Positions 7,482-14,426 of a DNA stretch of 20,788 nt are shown piece after piece. The notes under the pieces are model-generated. The model did not search any database. It was given only the letters and a program-made list of their open reading frames with translations, and was not told the origin of the DNA. The position numbers and the translations under genes are program-made. Source of the DNA: Salinarimonas sp052380005 (lineage in GTDB: Bacteria; Pseudomonadota; Alphaproteobacteria; Rhizobiales; Beijerinckiaceae); NCBI GenBank assembly GCA_052380005.1, contig JBQTCJ010000080.1, one strand, 5' to 3'. Numbering within the stretch: the first letter of the stretch is position 1; every line of letters starts with the position of its first letter.

Positions 7482-9053
7482 TCACTCCTGGAGCATGCGC
7501 TTGAGGAGCTCGACCTCCTCGCCGAGCGTCGTGTCCTCGCCGATCGCCTTCTCGATCTTGCGCACCGCGTGGAGCACCGTCGTGTGATCGCGCCCGCCGA
7601 AGCGCCGGCCGATCTCGGGCAGCGAGCGCAGCGTGAGGGTCTTGGAGAGGTACATGGCGATCTGGCGGGGGCGCACCACGGCGGCCGTGCGGCGCTCGGA
7701 GAGGATGTCGGAGCGCGAGACGTTGTAGCGCGAGGCGACGAGCTTCTGGATCTCCTCGATCTTGACGCGCTTGGGCTCGCGGTTCTTGACGAGGTCGCGG
7801 ATCGCGGTCTCCGCGGTCTCGAGCGTCACCGCCGCGCCGGTGAGCGTGGCGTGCGCGAGGAGGCGGTTCACCGCGCCCTCGAGGTCGCGGCCGTTGGTGG
7901 TGATCTGGCGGGCGACCCAGGCGATCACGTCGGGGGCGACGTCGAACCCGGTGTGCGCCTGGCGCACGGCGGCAATGCGCGCACCGAGGATCGCGTGGCG
8001 CAGGTCCTCGTCGAGGTTGCCGACCTCGACCACGAGACCGCCGGCGAGGCGCGAGCGGGCGCGCTCGTCGAGGCTCTCGAGGTCCGCCGGCGGGCGATCC
8101 GCGGCGATCACCACCTGGCGGCCGGCGTCGATGAGCGCATTCAGCGTGTGGCCGAACTCCTGCTGGATGGTGCGGCCCTGGATGAACTGCACGTCGTCGA
8201 TGATCAGGAGGTCGATGCCGCGCAGCTTCTCCTTGAAGGCCAGCGAGGTCTGCGCCTTCAGGGCCGAAACGAAGCCGTACATGAAGCGGTCGGCGGTGAG
8301 GTAGATCACCCGCTTGCCCTGGGCGCGCGCGCCGTGGCCGATCGCGTGGAGCAGGTGCGTCTTGCCGAGGCCGACTCCGGCGTGGACGTAGAGCGGGTTG
8401 TAGAGCGCGGGGCCGTCGTGGCGGGCGATGCGGTCGCCGGCGGCGTGCGCGAGCGCGTTCGAGCGTCCGACGACGAAGCTCTCGAAGGTCAGGCGTGGAT
8501 CGAGCGGGGCGCCGGCGATGTCGCCGTCGGCCGGGCCGGCGAAGGCCTGCGTCGGGGGCGACACGGCGGGCGCCGCGGCGGCCGGCGCCTCGCGGCGGGT
8601 CGCGACGTCGGAGCGGGTCGCGGGAGCGGGCTCGATCCGCCGGGGGGCGTCGCGGGAGGTCGTGCCGCGCACGGCGAGCGCGACGCGCTCCACCGCGGGC
8701 TCCTCGGCGCGATAGATGTCGAGCACGCGGTCGAGGTAGTGCGCCTCGATCCAGCTCTTGAGGAAGCGCGTGGGGACAGTCAGGCGGGCGCAGCCGTCGC
8801 CGAGGACCTCGAGCTCGAGACGGGCGAACCAGGAGGTGAAGACGTCCTCGCCGAGCTCCGCGCGCAGGCGCCGGCGCACGCGCGCCCAAGCTTCGCTCGC
8901 CTCGCCCACCTTCGCCTCGCTCGTCCTCGCCCCGCTCGTCGCGCGGGGCGCGTCCGTGGTGGGCTCCCCCGCGGCGCAGGTCATGCGGGCGCTCGGCTCC
9001 GCCCCGATCGCCGCCGCGAGTGCCTTCGCGCGCTCCTCGCCCCCATGGAACAT
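7482..9053 (-). CDS. dnaA: Chromosomal replication initiator protein DnaA
   Basis: A 523-aa AAA+ initiator that binds DnaA boxes at oriC, melts the origin and helps load the helicase. Domain I (WARVRRRLRAELGEDVFTSW) lies at about residues 56-75. A variable Ala/Pro-rich linker follows (about 130-180). The ATPase has Walker A GVGLGKTH (226-233), Walker B DLLIIDD (281-287) and a sensor II-region arginine. The C-terminal DNA-binding domain ends with the signature GRDHTTVLHA (487-496). The start at 9053 is strongly supported by GAGGAGGG (9059-9066, minus strand) at a short spacing. This leaves a polar N-terminal extension of about 50 residues before domain I. A further Met is at residue 24. The gene is preceded by a long structured spacer shared with rpsT. 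No cluster of consensus DnaA boxes is seen, so this need not be the origin. Confidence 0.97.
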   Translation of the reverse strand: MFHGGEERAKALAAAIGAEPSARMTCAAGEPTTDAPRATSGARTSEAKVGEASEAWARVRRRLRAELGEDVFTSWFARLELEVLGDGCARLTVPTRFLKSWIEAHYLDRVLDIYRAEEPAVERVALAVRGTTSRDAPRRIEPAPATRSDVATRREAPAAAAPAVSPPTQAFAGPADGDIAGAPLDPRLTFESFVVGRSNALAHAAGDRIARHDGPALYNPLYVHAGVGLGKTHLLHAIGHGARAQGKRVIYLTADRFMYGFVSALKAQTSLAFKEKLRGIDLLIIDDVQFIQGRTIQQEFGHTLNALIDAGRQVVIAADRPPADLESLDERARSRLAGGLVVEVGNLDEDLRHAILGARIAAVRQAHTGFDVAPDVIAWVARQITTNGRDLEGAVNRLLAHATLTGAAVTLETAETAIRDLVKNREPKRVKIEEIQKLVASRYNVSRSDILSERRTAAVVRPRQIAMYLSKTLTLRSLPEIGRRFGGRDHTTVLHAVRKIEKAIGEDTTLGEEVELLKRMLQE

Positions 9054-9138
9054 CTCAGCCCTCCTCTTCCGCGCCCTGGAGCATGTCGACCGCCGCCGCA
9101 AGCCGACACCACCCGCCCCGTCAAGTAATTGCCGCCTC

Positions 9139-9160
9139 GCGCAATGGAAAACCATTGCGC
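9139..9160. promoter_or_regulatory. Perfect hairpin/dyad upstream of dnaA
   Basis: GCGCAATGG, a loop of AAAA, then CCATTGCGC form a perfect 9-bp inverted repeat 86 bp upstream of the dnaA start. On the dnaA-sense strand the loop is TTTT. It has no T-tract after the stem, so an operator or 5'-UTR stem-loop is more likely than a terminator. Function is inferred from position only. Confidence 0.5.
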
Positions 9161-9344
9161 TGCCTCGGAATGATCCGATACGCCTAAAGTCTTCGTCTTT
9201 TTGGATGTCGTCCAGGGCGCGCTACAGGGCGTCGTGCGTGGTCTGAGCGAGCGTCATCATCAGGCGCTTGTTCGTATCTTTGCCGACGATAGACACTGCG
9301 TGACCCCCCGCTCCTGAGCCTGAACCTTGGATTTCTGAAGAGTT

Positions 9345-9365
9345 ACTTCGGGGAGCCCCCGAAGT
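9345..9365. promoter_or_regulatory. Perfect 9-bp hairpin ahead of a micro-ORF
   Basis: ACTTCGGGG, loop AGC, CCCCGAAGT form a perfect stem. It is followed at 9382-9396 by a second GC-only dyad (seven C then six G). Both lie between about 20 and 75 nt upstream of the micro-ORF at 9418, so they could shape its leader RNA. Confidence 0.4.
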
Positions 9366-9417
9366 CCTGAGACCTTACACAGCCCCCCCGGGGGGCGCAA
9401 CAGAAAGGAGTCGGTCC

Positions 9418-9498
9418 ATGCGACGCCGGCGGCCGAAGGGACCCCGTGGCCCCCGCGTCGGGGCCTATAAGTCGCTGTCTTCCTTTACCTTTTGTTGA
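9418..9498 (+). CDS. Possible 26-aa Arg-rich micro-ORF
   Basis: An ATG at 9418 is preceded by AAAGGAG (9404-9410) at 7 nt, one of the best ribosome binding sites in the window. The frame encodes 26 residues, beginning MRRRRPKGPRGPRV and ending in SSFTFC, before a TGA at 9496-9498. The peptide is strongly basic and resembles no family I know. It could be a real small protein or a leader peptide tied to the two hairpins upstream. A GGCCCC/GGGGCC stem lies inside it at 9448-9465. Chance is also possible, since nothing but the ribosome binding site and the spacing supports it. Confidence 0.3.
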   Translation: MRRRRPKGPRGPRVGAYKSLSSFTFC

Positions 9499-9820
9499 CG
9501 ATCAGGGGGGCTTCCGCCGCGATTCGGGGCGTGCCGCTTGGATTGCATCGAAGCTCCGTTGCCGCCTCCGGGTCGCCCGGCGCCCCGACCCTCCCGTGCT
9601 TTGCCCCCTAAGATATTGACGCCTAAAGCGTTTGTCTGCGCGCTCTGGCTGGGAGTACGGAAGGTTTCCACCCGGAATTCGCGGACTGGAGTCAAGCAGA
9701 ACGTTAGAAGAACCATGACGAGTTCCGCAATCGACCGCTCCGCGTGTCCGGACGTCTTCAGCTGCGCATCAAGTCTCGCTAAGTCGTCGCAACAGCGCGG
9801 CGGGGGCGCACGAAACGACG

Positions 9821-9843
9821 AAGCCCGGCGCAGGGCCGGGCTT
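9821..9843 (-). terminator. Hairpin downstream of rpsT, likely terminator
   Basis: AAGCCCGGC (9821-9829), a 5-nt loop, and GCCGGGCTT (9835-9843) form a perfect 9-bp stem about 85 bp past the rpsT stop. On the rpsT strand the following bases are only mildly T-rich (CGTCGTTTCG), so termination strength is uncertain. Confidence 0.6.
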
Positions 9844-9927
9844 TCGGGCATCTCATCGAGAGGGCAGGGCGGGAGGCTCTCGGCGCCCCGCGGCCGGCGC
9901 TCGCACGCCGGCGACGCTTCGCGTCGG

Positions 9928-10206
9928 TCAGGCGCTCGCGCCGGCCTCCAGCGCCTTCACGCGCTTGGCGAGGCGCGAGACCTTCCGGGCGGCGGTGTTC
10001 TTGTGCGTGACGCCCTTCTGGGCGGACCGCATGATGATCGGCTCCGCCACGGCGAAGGCGTTGCGTGCGAGCGTGGCATCGCCGGCGCCGAGGGCCTCCT
10101 CGACCTTGCGGATGAAGGTGCGCATGCGCGAGCGGCGCATGCGATTGACCGCCGTGCGACGGGCGATCTTGCGCGTCATCTTCTTGGCCGAGGGCGTATT
10201 GGCCAT
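9928..10206 (-). CDS. rpsT: 30S ribosomal protein S20
   Basis: A 92-aa basic protein starting MANTPSAKKMTRKIARRT, with the typical bS20 features NRMRRSRMRTFIRKVEEAL, an Ala-rich middle, and KGVTHKNTAARKVSRLAKRVKAL near the C-terminus. S20 binds 16S rRNA early in 30S assembly. The start at 10206 is set by the conserved MANTPSAKK N-terminus. An upstream in-frame ATG would add 19 residues of GC-rich leader. The Shine-Dalgarno sequence is weak. A near-consensus promoter at 10336-10364 would give a leader of about 120 nt. The next gene on the same strand is dnaA, an arrangement common in Hyphomicrobiales. Confidence 0.96.
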   Translation of the reverse strand: MANTPSAKKMTRKIARRTAVNRMRRSRMRTFIRKVEEALGAGDATLARNAFAVAEPIIMRSAQKGVTHKNTAARKVSRLAKRVKALEAGASA

Positions 10207-10335
10207 GGCTTGTCGAACCCCGTTCGTATGCGCCGACCGGCGAGGCCGTCGCGGCCCGCGCATGAGGGATCGGCTGATGTCTCAGGAACCCATGGGCGAC
10301 CCGCCGCGGAACCGGCGCGCGCCCGTGAAGCCGGG

Positions 10336-10364
10336 TGTATAGTCGCGCAGGCCTCCCGCGTCAA
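10336..10364 (-). promoter_or_regulatory. Sigma-70-type promoter of rpsT
   Basis: On the minus strand TTGACG (10364-10359), a 17-nt spacer and TATACA (10341-10336) make a near-consensus -35/-10 pair. Transcription would start near 10329, leaving a leader of about 120 nt before rpsT. This is the best housekeeping promoter I can see in the window, as expected for a ribosomal protein gene. Confidence 0.75.
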
Positions 10365-10465
10365 CGCCCCATCGACATGCCGCTCGCGCGCCGCGGGACG
10401 GCGCCGTCGCCTCTCCCCGTCTGGCACACGTCTCGGGCGCCGGGATCGGGCGCACGGATCCACTC

Positions 10466-10474
10466 ATTATATAT
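10466..10474 (+). promoter_or_regulatory. AT-rich -10-like element upstream of rsfS
   Basis: ATTATATAT stands out in very GC-rich sequence about 110 bp before rsfS. It gives TATATA on the plus strand and TATAAT on the minus strand, but neither has a convincing -35 at 16-18 bp. It may be the promoter of the rsfS operon. The rest of the 10365-10584 gap shows only the leader hairpin noted separately. Confidence 0.3.
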
Positions 10475-10546
10475 GGCGGCCGCGGCGCGCGGCGACGACG
10501 TCCGAGATCGTCGTTGAAATCCGGGGCTCGGAGGCGCATCTTGAGG

Positions 10547-10569
10547 GCGGCGGCAATTCCTGCCGTCGC
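10547..10569 (+). promoter_or_regulatory. Leader hairpin just upstream of rsfS
   Basis: GCGGCGGCA, loop ATTCC, TGCCGTCGC form a 9-bp stem with one G-U pair. It ends 15 nt before the rsfS start codon and about 9 nt before the AGAGG ribosome binding site. The position could influence translation start of the operon. Effect is inferred. Confidence 0.35.
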
Positions 10570-10584
10570 GAACGCAGAGAGGAC

Positions 10585-11004
10585 ATGACGCTGGCTCAAG
10601 TGTCTCCGCGCGAAGCGGAAACCGCGCCGCTTCCCGCCCGTCCCGAGGTTTCCGCCTCGGCAGATGGGGAAATCCTGTCCGTGGCCCGCACGTGTCTCGA
10701 CGACATGAAGGCCGAGGACGTCGTCGAGATCGACCTCGTCGGCAAGACGTCGGTCGCCGACACGATGCTGGTGGCCACGGGCCGCTCGGATCGTCACGTG
10801 AACGCGATCGCCGACCGCATCATCCAGACGCTCAAGGACAACCGCCTCGGCACGCCGCGTGTCGAGGGCATGCCCGCGTGCGACTGGGTGCTGATCGACG
10901 CCGGCGACGTGATCGTGCACGTGTTCCGCCCCGAGGTCCGCTCCTTCTACAATCTCGAGAAGATGTGGGGCGCGGACCGGCCGGCCGAGCGCATCGACGG
11001 CTGA
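10585..11004 (+). CDS. rsfS: Ribosome silencing factor RsfS (Iojap/YbeB family)
   Basis: A 139-aa protein. After a poorly conserved N-terminal stretch of about 30 residues comes the RsfS core: LDDMKAEDVVEIDLVGKTSVADTM, ATGRSDRHVNAIADRI, GMPACDWVLIDAGDVIVHVF and RPEVRSFYNLEKMWG. RsfS binds uL14 on the 50S subunit and blocks subunit joining, lowering translation in slow growth. The ATG at 10585 follows AGAGG (10578-10582). It is the first gene of a plus-strand run with rlmH 6 nt downstream. In many relatives nadD lies directly upstream of rsfS, but here the upstream neighbour is the divergent rpsT, so nadD must be elsewhere. Confidence 0.95.
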   Translation: MTLAQVSPREAETAPLPARPEVSASADGEILSVARTCLDDMKAEDVVEIDLVGKTSVADTMLVATGRSDRHVNAIADRIIQTLKDNRLGTPRVEGMPACDWVLIDAGDVIVHVFRPEVRSFYNLEKMWGADRPAERIDG

Positions 11005-11010
11005 GCGCAG

Positions 11011-11496
11011 GTGCGGCTCGCGCTCGTCGCGATCGGCCGGCTCAAGGCCGGCCCCGAGCGCGCGCTCGCGGACCGCTACGTCGAGCGGGCCCGTGCGCTC
11101 GCGCGCCCGCTGGGCTTCTCGGGACCCGAGGTCACCGAGCTGCCCGAGTCGCGCGCGCGCCGCGATGCGGATCGGCGCGCCGAGGAGGCGGTCGCGCTCG
11201 CCTCGCGGATTCCCGACGGCGCGCTCGTCGTGCTCGACGAGCGCGGCCGCACGCTCGACAGCCCCGGCTTCGCGAACCGCCTCGGCGGCTGGCGCGACGC
11301 GGGGCGACCGTCCACGACCTTCGTCGTGGGTGGACCCGACGGGCTCGACGACGCGGTTCGCGCGCGGGCGGACCTCGTGCTGTCGTTCGGGGCGCTGACC
11401 GTTCCCCACCAGATCGTGCGCGGCCTCGTCGCCGAGCAGCTCTACCGGGCGCTCACCATCCTGTCCGGCCATCCGTATCACCGCGGGGGCGACTGA
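11011..11496 (+). CDS. rlmH: 23S rRNA (pseudouridine-1915 N3)-methyltransferase RlmH
   Basis: A 161-aa SPOUT-class methyltransferase that uses S-adenosylmethionine to methylate pseudouridine 1915 in helix 69 of 23S rRNA on assembled ribosomes. Visible family motifs are MRLALVAIGRLKAGPE at the N-terminus, VVLDERGRTLDSPGFA, FVVGGPDGLDD (SAM-binding knot loop) and the C-terminal LTVPHQIVRGLVAEQLYRAL followed by GHPYHR. The start codon is GTG at 11011, 6 nt after the rsfS stop, which suggests translational coupling. Its TGA overlaps the ATG of the next gene (ATGA, 1 base shared). Confidence 0.96.
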   Translation: MRLALVAIGRLKAGPERALADRYVERARALARPLGFSGPEVTELPESRARRDADRRAEEAVALASRIPDGALVVLDERGRTLDSPGFANRLGGWRDAGRPSTTFVVGGPDGLDDAVRARADLVLSFGALTVPHQIVRGLVAEQLYRALTILSGHPYHRGGD

Positions 11497-12923
11497 TGAC
11501 CACGCGCGCGCCACCGGCGCGAGCCATCGGCGAGACGTTCGCGAAGACGCCGCGCCGGACCCTTCGGCTCGGTGCGGCAGCGCTCGCGGCCGCCCTCGCC
11601 GCCGGGCTCGTCCTCGCCGGCGACGGCCGCGCGCAGGCTCCCGAGGCGCCACCCGAGGCATCCGGCGTCGATCCCGGCGCACTCGAGGAGCGGGCCGACG
11701 AGACGCAGGCCGAGCGTGATGCACGCGCGGCCGAGCTCGAGGCGCTGCGCTCCGCGCTCGACGGCGCGGCCTCGCAGCGGCGGGCGCTCGAGGAGGAGAT
11801 CGCCCGGCTCGGCGAGGACCGCGCTCGCCTCGCGCAGGCGCTGATCGACACGACCGCGCGCATCCGTACGCTGGAGACCCGGGCGGGGGAGCTCGAGGAG
11901 CGGCTTTCGGTGCTGCTCGGCTCGGAGGCGGCGATTCGCCGCTCGCTCGAGAGCCGGCGCGACGTGATCGTCGAGGTGCTCGCCGCGCTCCAGCGCATGG
12001 GCCGCCGGCCACCGCCCGCGGTGCTGGTCCGGCCGGAGGACATACTCGCCGCCGTGCGCACCTCCATGCTGCTGGGTTCCGTCGTCCCCGAGCTGCGCGC
12101 CGAAACCGAGGCGCTCGCCGCCGACCTCTCCGAGCTGGTTCGCCTGCGCGAGGCGATCGCCACCGACCGCGCGACGCTCGCCGCCGAGCTCGAGACCCTG
12201 GCCGGCGAGCGCAGGCGGCTCACCGCCCTCGTCGACGCCCGCCAGGCGCGGCTCGCCGCCGCGCGTGAGAACGCCGCGGCCGAGCGCGCCCGCGCGGCCG
12301 GGCTGGCGGAGCGGGCGGCCACTCTCGAAGAGTTGATCGCCGGCATGGAGCGCGAGATCACGGCGGCCCGCGAGGCGGCCGCCTCCGCCCGCGCGGCTGG
12401 CGAGGCGCGGGTGGCACGCACCCGTGCACGCTTCGAGGCGGCCGCGTTCCGCGATCCCGCCCGGCTGGCGCCGGCGCTGCCCTTCGAGGAGGCGCGCGGC
12501 CTGCTGCCGCGTCCGGTCGCGGGAGAGACGCTGCGCGCATTCGGCGCACCCGACGGCTATGGCGGGCGCACGCGCGGAATCTCACTTTCGACACGACCCG
12601 GTGAGATCGTCAGCGCGCCTGCGGACGGGTGGGTGGCCTTCGCCGGGCCGTTCCGCTCGTTCGAGCGTCTCTTGATCATCAACGCTGGCGAGGGCTACTA
12701 TCTCTTGCTCGCGGGAATGGAGACGATCACGGTGGAGGTCGGCCAGTTCGTGCTCGCGGGCGAGCCGATCGGGACGATGGGCGCGACGTCCGCGCTCTCG
12801 CCGGCCGCCGGCGCGGTCGAGACGACGGATCCGGTTCTGTACGTCGAGTTCAAGAAGGACGGCGGGTCGATCGACCCGTCTCCCTGGTGGCAGGAAACCG
12901 AAGGCGAAGAGGTTCGCGGATAA
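11496..12923 (+). CDS. envC: Murein hydrolase activator, EnvC-like (coiled coil plus degenerate LytM/M23 domain)
   Basis: A 475-aa exported protein. An N-terminal hydrophobic stretch (about residues 25-42) ending GRAQA looks like a signal peptide. A long Ala/Glu/Arg-rich coiled coil covers about 55-335. A C-terminal LytM fold (about 345-470) carries GISLSTRPGEIVSAPADGWV and VGQFVLAGEPIGTMG. The zinc-binding His/Asp residues of active M23 peptidases are absent (GISLST and LYVEFKKDG where active enzymes have His), as in EnvC, which activates cell-division amidases instead of cutting peptidoglycan. It is translationally coupled to rlmH (ATGA overlap) and to ctpA (TAATG overlap). Location is expected to be periplasmic at the division site. 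Confidence 0.88.
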   Translation: MTTRAPPARAIGETFAKTPRRTLRLGAAALAAALAAGLVLAGDGRAQAPEAPPEASGVDPGALEERADETQAERDARAAELEALRSALDGAASQRRALEEEIARLGEDRARLAQALIDTTARIRTLETRAGELEERLSVLLGSEAAIRRSLESRRDVIVEVLAALQRMGRRPPPAVLVRPEDILAAVRTSMLLGSVVPELRAETEALAADLSELVRLREAIATDRATLAAELETLAGERRRLTALVDARQARLAAARENAAAERARAAGLAERAATLEELIAGMEREITAAREAAASARAAGEARVARTRARFEAAAFRDPARLAPALPFEEARGLLPRPVAGETLRAFGAPDGYGGRTRGISLSTRPGEIVSAPADGWVAFAGPFRSFERLLIINAGEGYYLLLAGMETITVEVGQFVLAGEPIGTMGATSALSPAAGAVETTDPVLYVEFKKDGGSIDPSPWWQETEGEEVRG

Positions 12924-14248
12924 TGCGCAAGCTTTCACTTCTGATGATCGGCGCGGCCATGGGAGCCGGCGCGGCGACCGTGGTGTCGCAGCCGCAGCTC
13001 CTCTCGGGCACGAGCGCGATCGCGGCCTCCGCGGAGACCTACCGTCAGCTCAGCCTGTTCGGCGACGTCTTCGAGAAGGTCCGCACCGACTACGTGGAGG
13101 CCCCCGAGGACGCGGCGCTCGTCGAGGCGGCCATCAACGGCATGCTCACCTCGCTCGATCCGCATTCGAGCTATCTCGACCCCAAGAGCTTCCGCGACAT
13201 GCAGGTGCAGACCCGCGGCGAGTTCGGCGGGCTCGGGATCGAGGTCACGATGGAGGACGGGCTCGTCAAGGTGGTGAGCCCGATCGAGGACACCCCGGCC
13301 GCCAAGGCGGGCGTGCTCGCCAACGACCTGATCACCCACATCGACGGCGAGGAGGTCCAGGGCCTCACGCTCAACCAGGCCGTGGACCGCATGCGCGGCC
13401 CGGTCAATTCGGCGGTGGAGCTGCGCATCCGGCGCGGCGGCGGCGTCGAGCCGATCGAAGTCTCGATCACCCGCGACGTGATTCGCGTGCGCCCGGTGCG
13501 CTGGCGCGTCGAGGACGACATCGGCTACGTCCGTATCACCCAATTCAACGAGCAGACCTCCCCCAACCTCGAGCGCGCCATCGCCGAGCTGACCGACGAG
13601 ATCGGCGAGGAGCGCCTCAAGGGCTTCGTGCTCGACCTGCGCAACAATCCGGGCGGACTTCTCGACCAGGCGATCGACGTGTCGGACGCCTTCCTCGACG
13701 GCGGCGAGATCGTCTCGACCCGTGGCCGCAACGCCTCGGAGACGCAGCGCTTCAATGCCCGGTCCGGGGACCTGACCGACGGCAAGCCCGTGGTGGTCCT
13801 CATCAACGGCGGCTCCGCCTCGGCGTCGGAGATCGTCGCCGGCGCCCTCCAGGATCTGGAGCGTGCGACCGTGCTCGGCACGCGCTCCTTCGGCAAGGGA
13901 TCGGTGCAGACGATCATCCCGCTCGGCGGCTCTGGCGCGCTGCGCCTGACGACCGCGCGCTACTACACGCCGAGCGGCACCTCGATCCAGGCGCGCGGCA
14001 TCGAGCCCAACATCGTCGTCCTGCCGGAGGTCCCGGAGGAGCTCCAGGGACGCGACTCGGTGGAGGGCGAGGCCGGCCTGCGCGGCCATCTCGCCAACGG
14101 CGAGGAGGAGCGCACGGCGTCCTCCGCCTACGTCCCGCCGGACCCGGCGGACGACGTGCAGATCGCCGCCGCCCTCGCGCTGCTGCGCGGCGAGCGGGTC
14201 GATTCCGCCGCCCGGCCCGCTCCCCCGGCCGAGACGGTCCCGAACTGA
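12923..14248 (+). CDS. ctpA: S41 C-terminal processing peptidase CtpA
   Basis: A 441-aa periplasmic serine protease. It has an N-terminal signal or anchor (residues 1-33), a helical region ending LTSLDPHSSYLD, a PDZ domain (about 95-180) with GEFGGLGIEVTM, and the S41 core. The catalytic pair is recognisable as Ser300 in GGSASASEIVAGALQD and Lys325 in TRSFGKGSVQ, 25 residues apart as in E. coli Tsp. CtpA-type proteases trim or degrade envelope proteins, including peptidoglycan hydrolases and their partners. Its ATG overlaps the envC stop (TAATG). The Ala/Pro-rich C-terminus is typical for alphaproteobacterial forms. A large inverted repeat lies about 80 bp downstream. Confidence 0.96.
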   Translation: MRKLSLLMIGAAMGAGAATVVSQPQLLSGTSAIAASAETYRQLSLFGDVFEKVRTDYVEAPEDAALVEAAINGMLTSLDPHSSYLDPKSFRDMQVQTRGEFGGLGIEVTMEDGLVKVVSPIEDTPAAKAGVLANDLITHIDGEEVQGLTLNQAVDRMRGPVNSAVELRIRRGGGVEPIEVSITRDVIRVRPVRWRVEDDIGYVRITQFNEQTSPNLERAIAELTDEIGEERLKGFVLDLRNNPGGLLDQAIDVSDAFLDGGEIVSTRGRNASETQRFNARSGDLTDGKPVVVLINGGSASASEIVAGALQDLERATVLGTRSFGKGSVQTIIPLGGSGALRLTTARYYTPSGTSIQARGIEPNIVVLPEVPEELQGRDSVEGEAGLRGHLANGEEERTASSAYVPPDPADDVQIAAALALLRGERVDSAARPAPPAETVPN

Positions 14249-14325
14249 GGCTGTGAAAGGCGCCGCGGCCCGGCCGCGGGGCACCCGGGCGACTTCTTAC
14301 GCGGCCTGAGACCGGACCTGGTACT

Positions 14326-14368
14326 CGACGGCCCGCCTCCGATGCTCGACATTGGAGGCGGGCCGTCG
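14326..14368 (+). terminator. 19-bp inverted repeat between ctpA and the YibQ-type gene
   Basis: A 19-bp arm at 14326-14344 (CGACGGCCCGCCTCCGATG) pairs with 14350-14368 around a CTCGA loop. The single mismatch in DNA is a G-U pair in plus-strand RNA but A-C in minus-strand RNA, which favours a plus-strand transcript. It has no T-tract after it, so it may be a terminator, an RNA-stability element, or a processing site. A smaller CCGCGG hairpin lies at about 14263-14279. Confidence 0.5.
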
Positions 14369-14426
14369 TGATTCGGCGCGGATGAGATTCGTGGTGGCAC
14401 GGCGACGAGGATCGGAGACGGGGCAC

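Larger units (their letters stand above)
9180..9637. repeat. Pair of 19-bp imperfect direct repeats flanking the dnaA upstream region
   Basis: The first copy lies at 9180-9198 (ACGCCTAAAGTCTTCGTCT) and the second at 9619-9637 (ACGCCTAAAGCGTTTGTCT). They agree at 16 of 19 positions, with the first 10 bases identical. Read on the dnaA strand the core is CTTTAGGCGT. They may be binding sites of one regulator or parts of two promoters. No known motif is recognised. Confidence 0.4.
9054..9927. other. Long structured spacer between dnaA and rpsT
   Basis: These 874 bp hold no long gene. I see a perfect hairpin at 9139-9160, a pair of 19-bp imperfect direct repeats (9180-9198 and 9619-9637), a 9-bp perfect hairpin at 9345-9365, a C7G6 dyad at 9382-9396, a micro-ORF with a strong ribosome binding site (9418-9498), and the rpsT downstream hairpin (9821-9843). 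The dnaA promoter must lie here but I cannot place it with confidence. An open frame at 9465-9851 (minus) covers the hairpin and looks spurious. Confidence 0.6.

Noticed and set aside
7569..9128. 519-codon plus-strand open frame opposite dnaA
   Set aside because: Antisense shadow of dnaA; composition is low-complexity and no domain is visible.
9465..9851. 128-codon minus-strand frame downstream of rpsT
   Set aside because: It contains the rpsT terminator-like hairpin, lacks a ribosome binding site and shows no domain.
9054..9927. Chromosomal origin (oriC) in the dnaA-rpsT spacer
   Set aside because: No cluster of TTATCCACA-like boxes and no AT-rich unwinding stretch; only isolated poor matches such as near 9664.
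9054..9927. GANTC (CcrM) methylation sites enriched upstream of dnaA
   Set aside because: About three sites in 870 bp is close to chance expectation.
12935..14284. 449-codon minus-strand open frame opposite ctpA
   Set aside because: His/Arg/Asp-rich shadow of the S41 peptidase reading frame.
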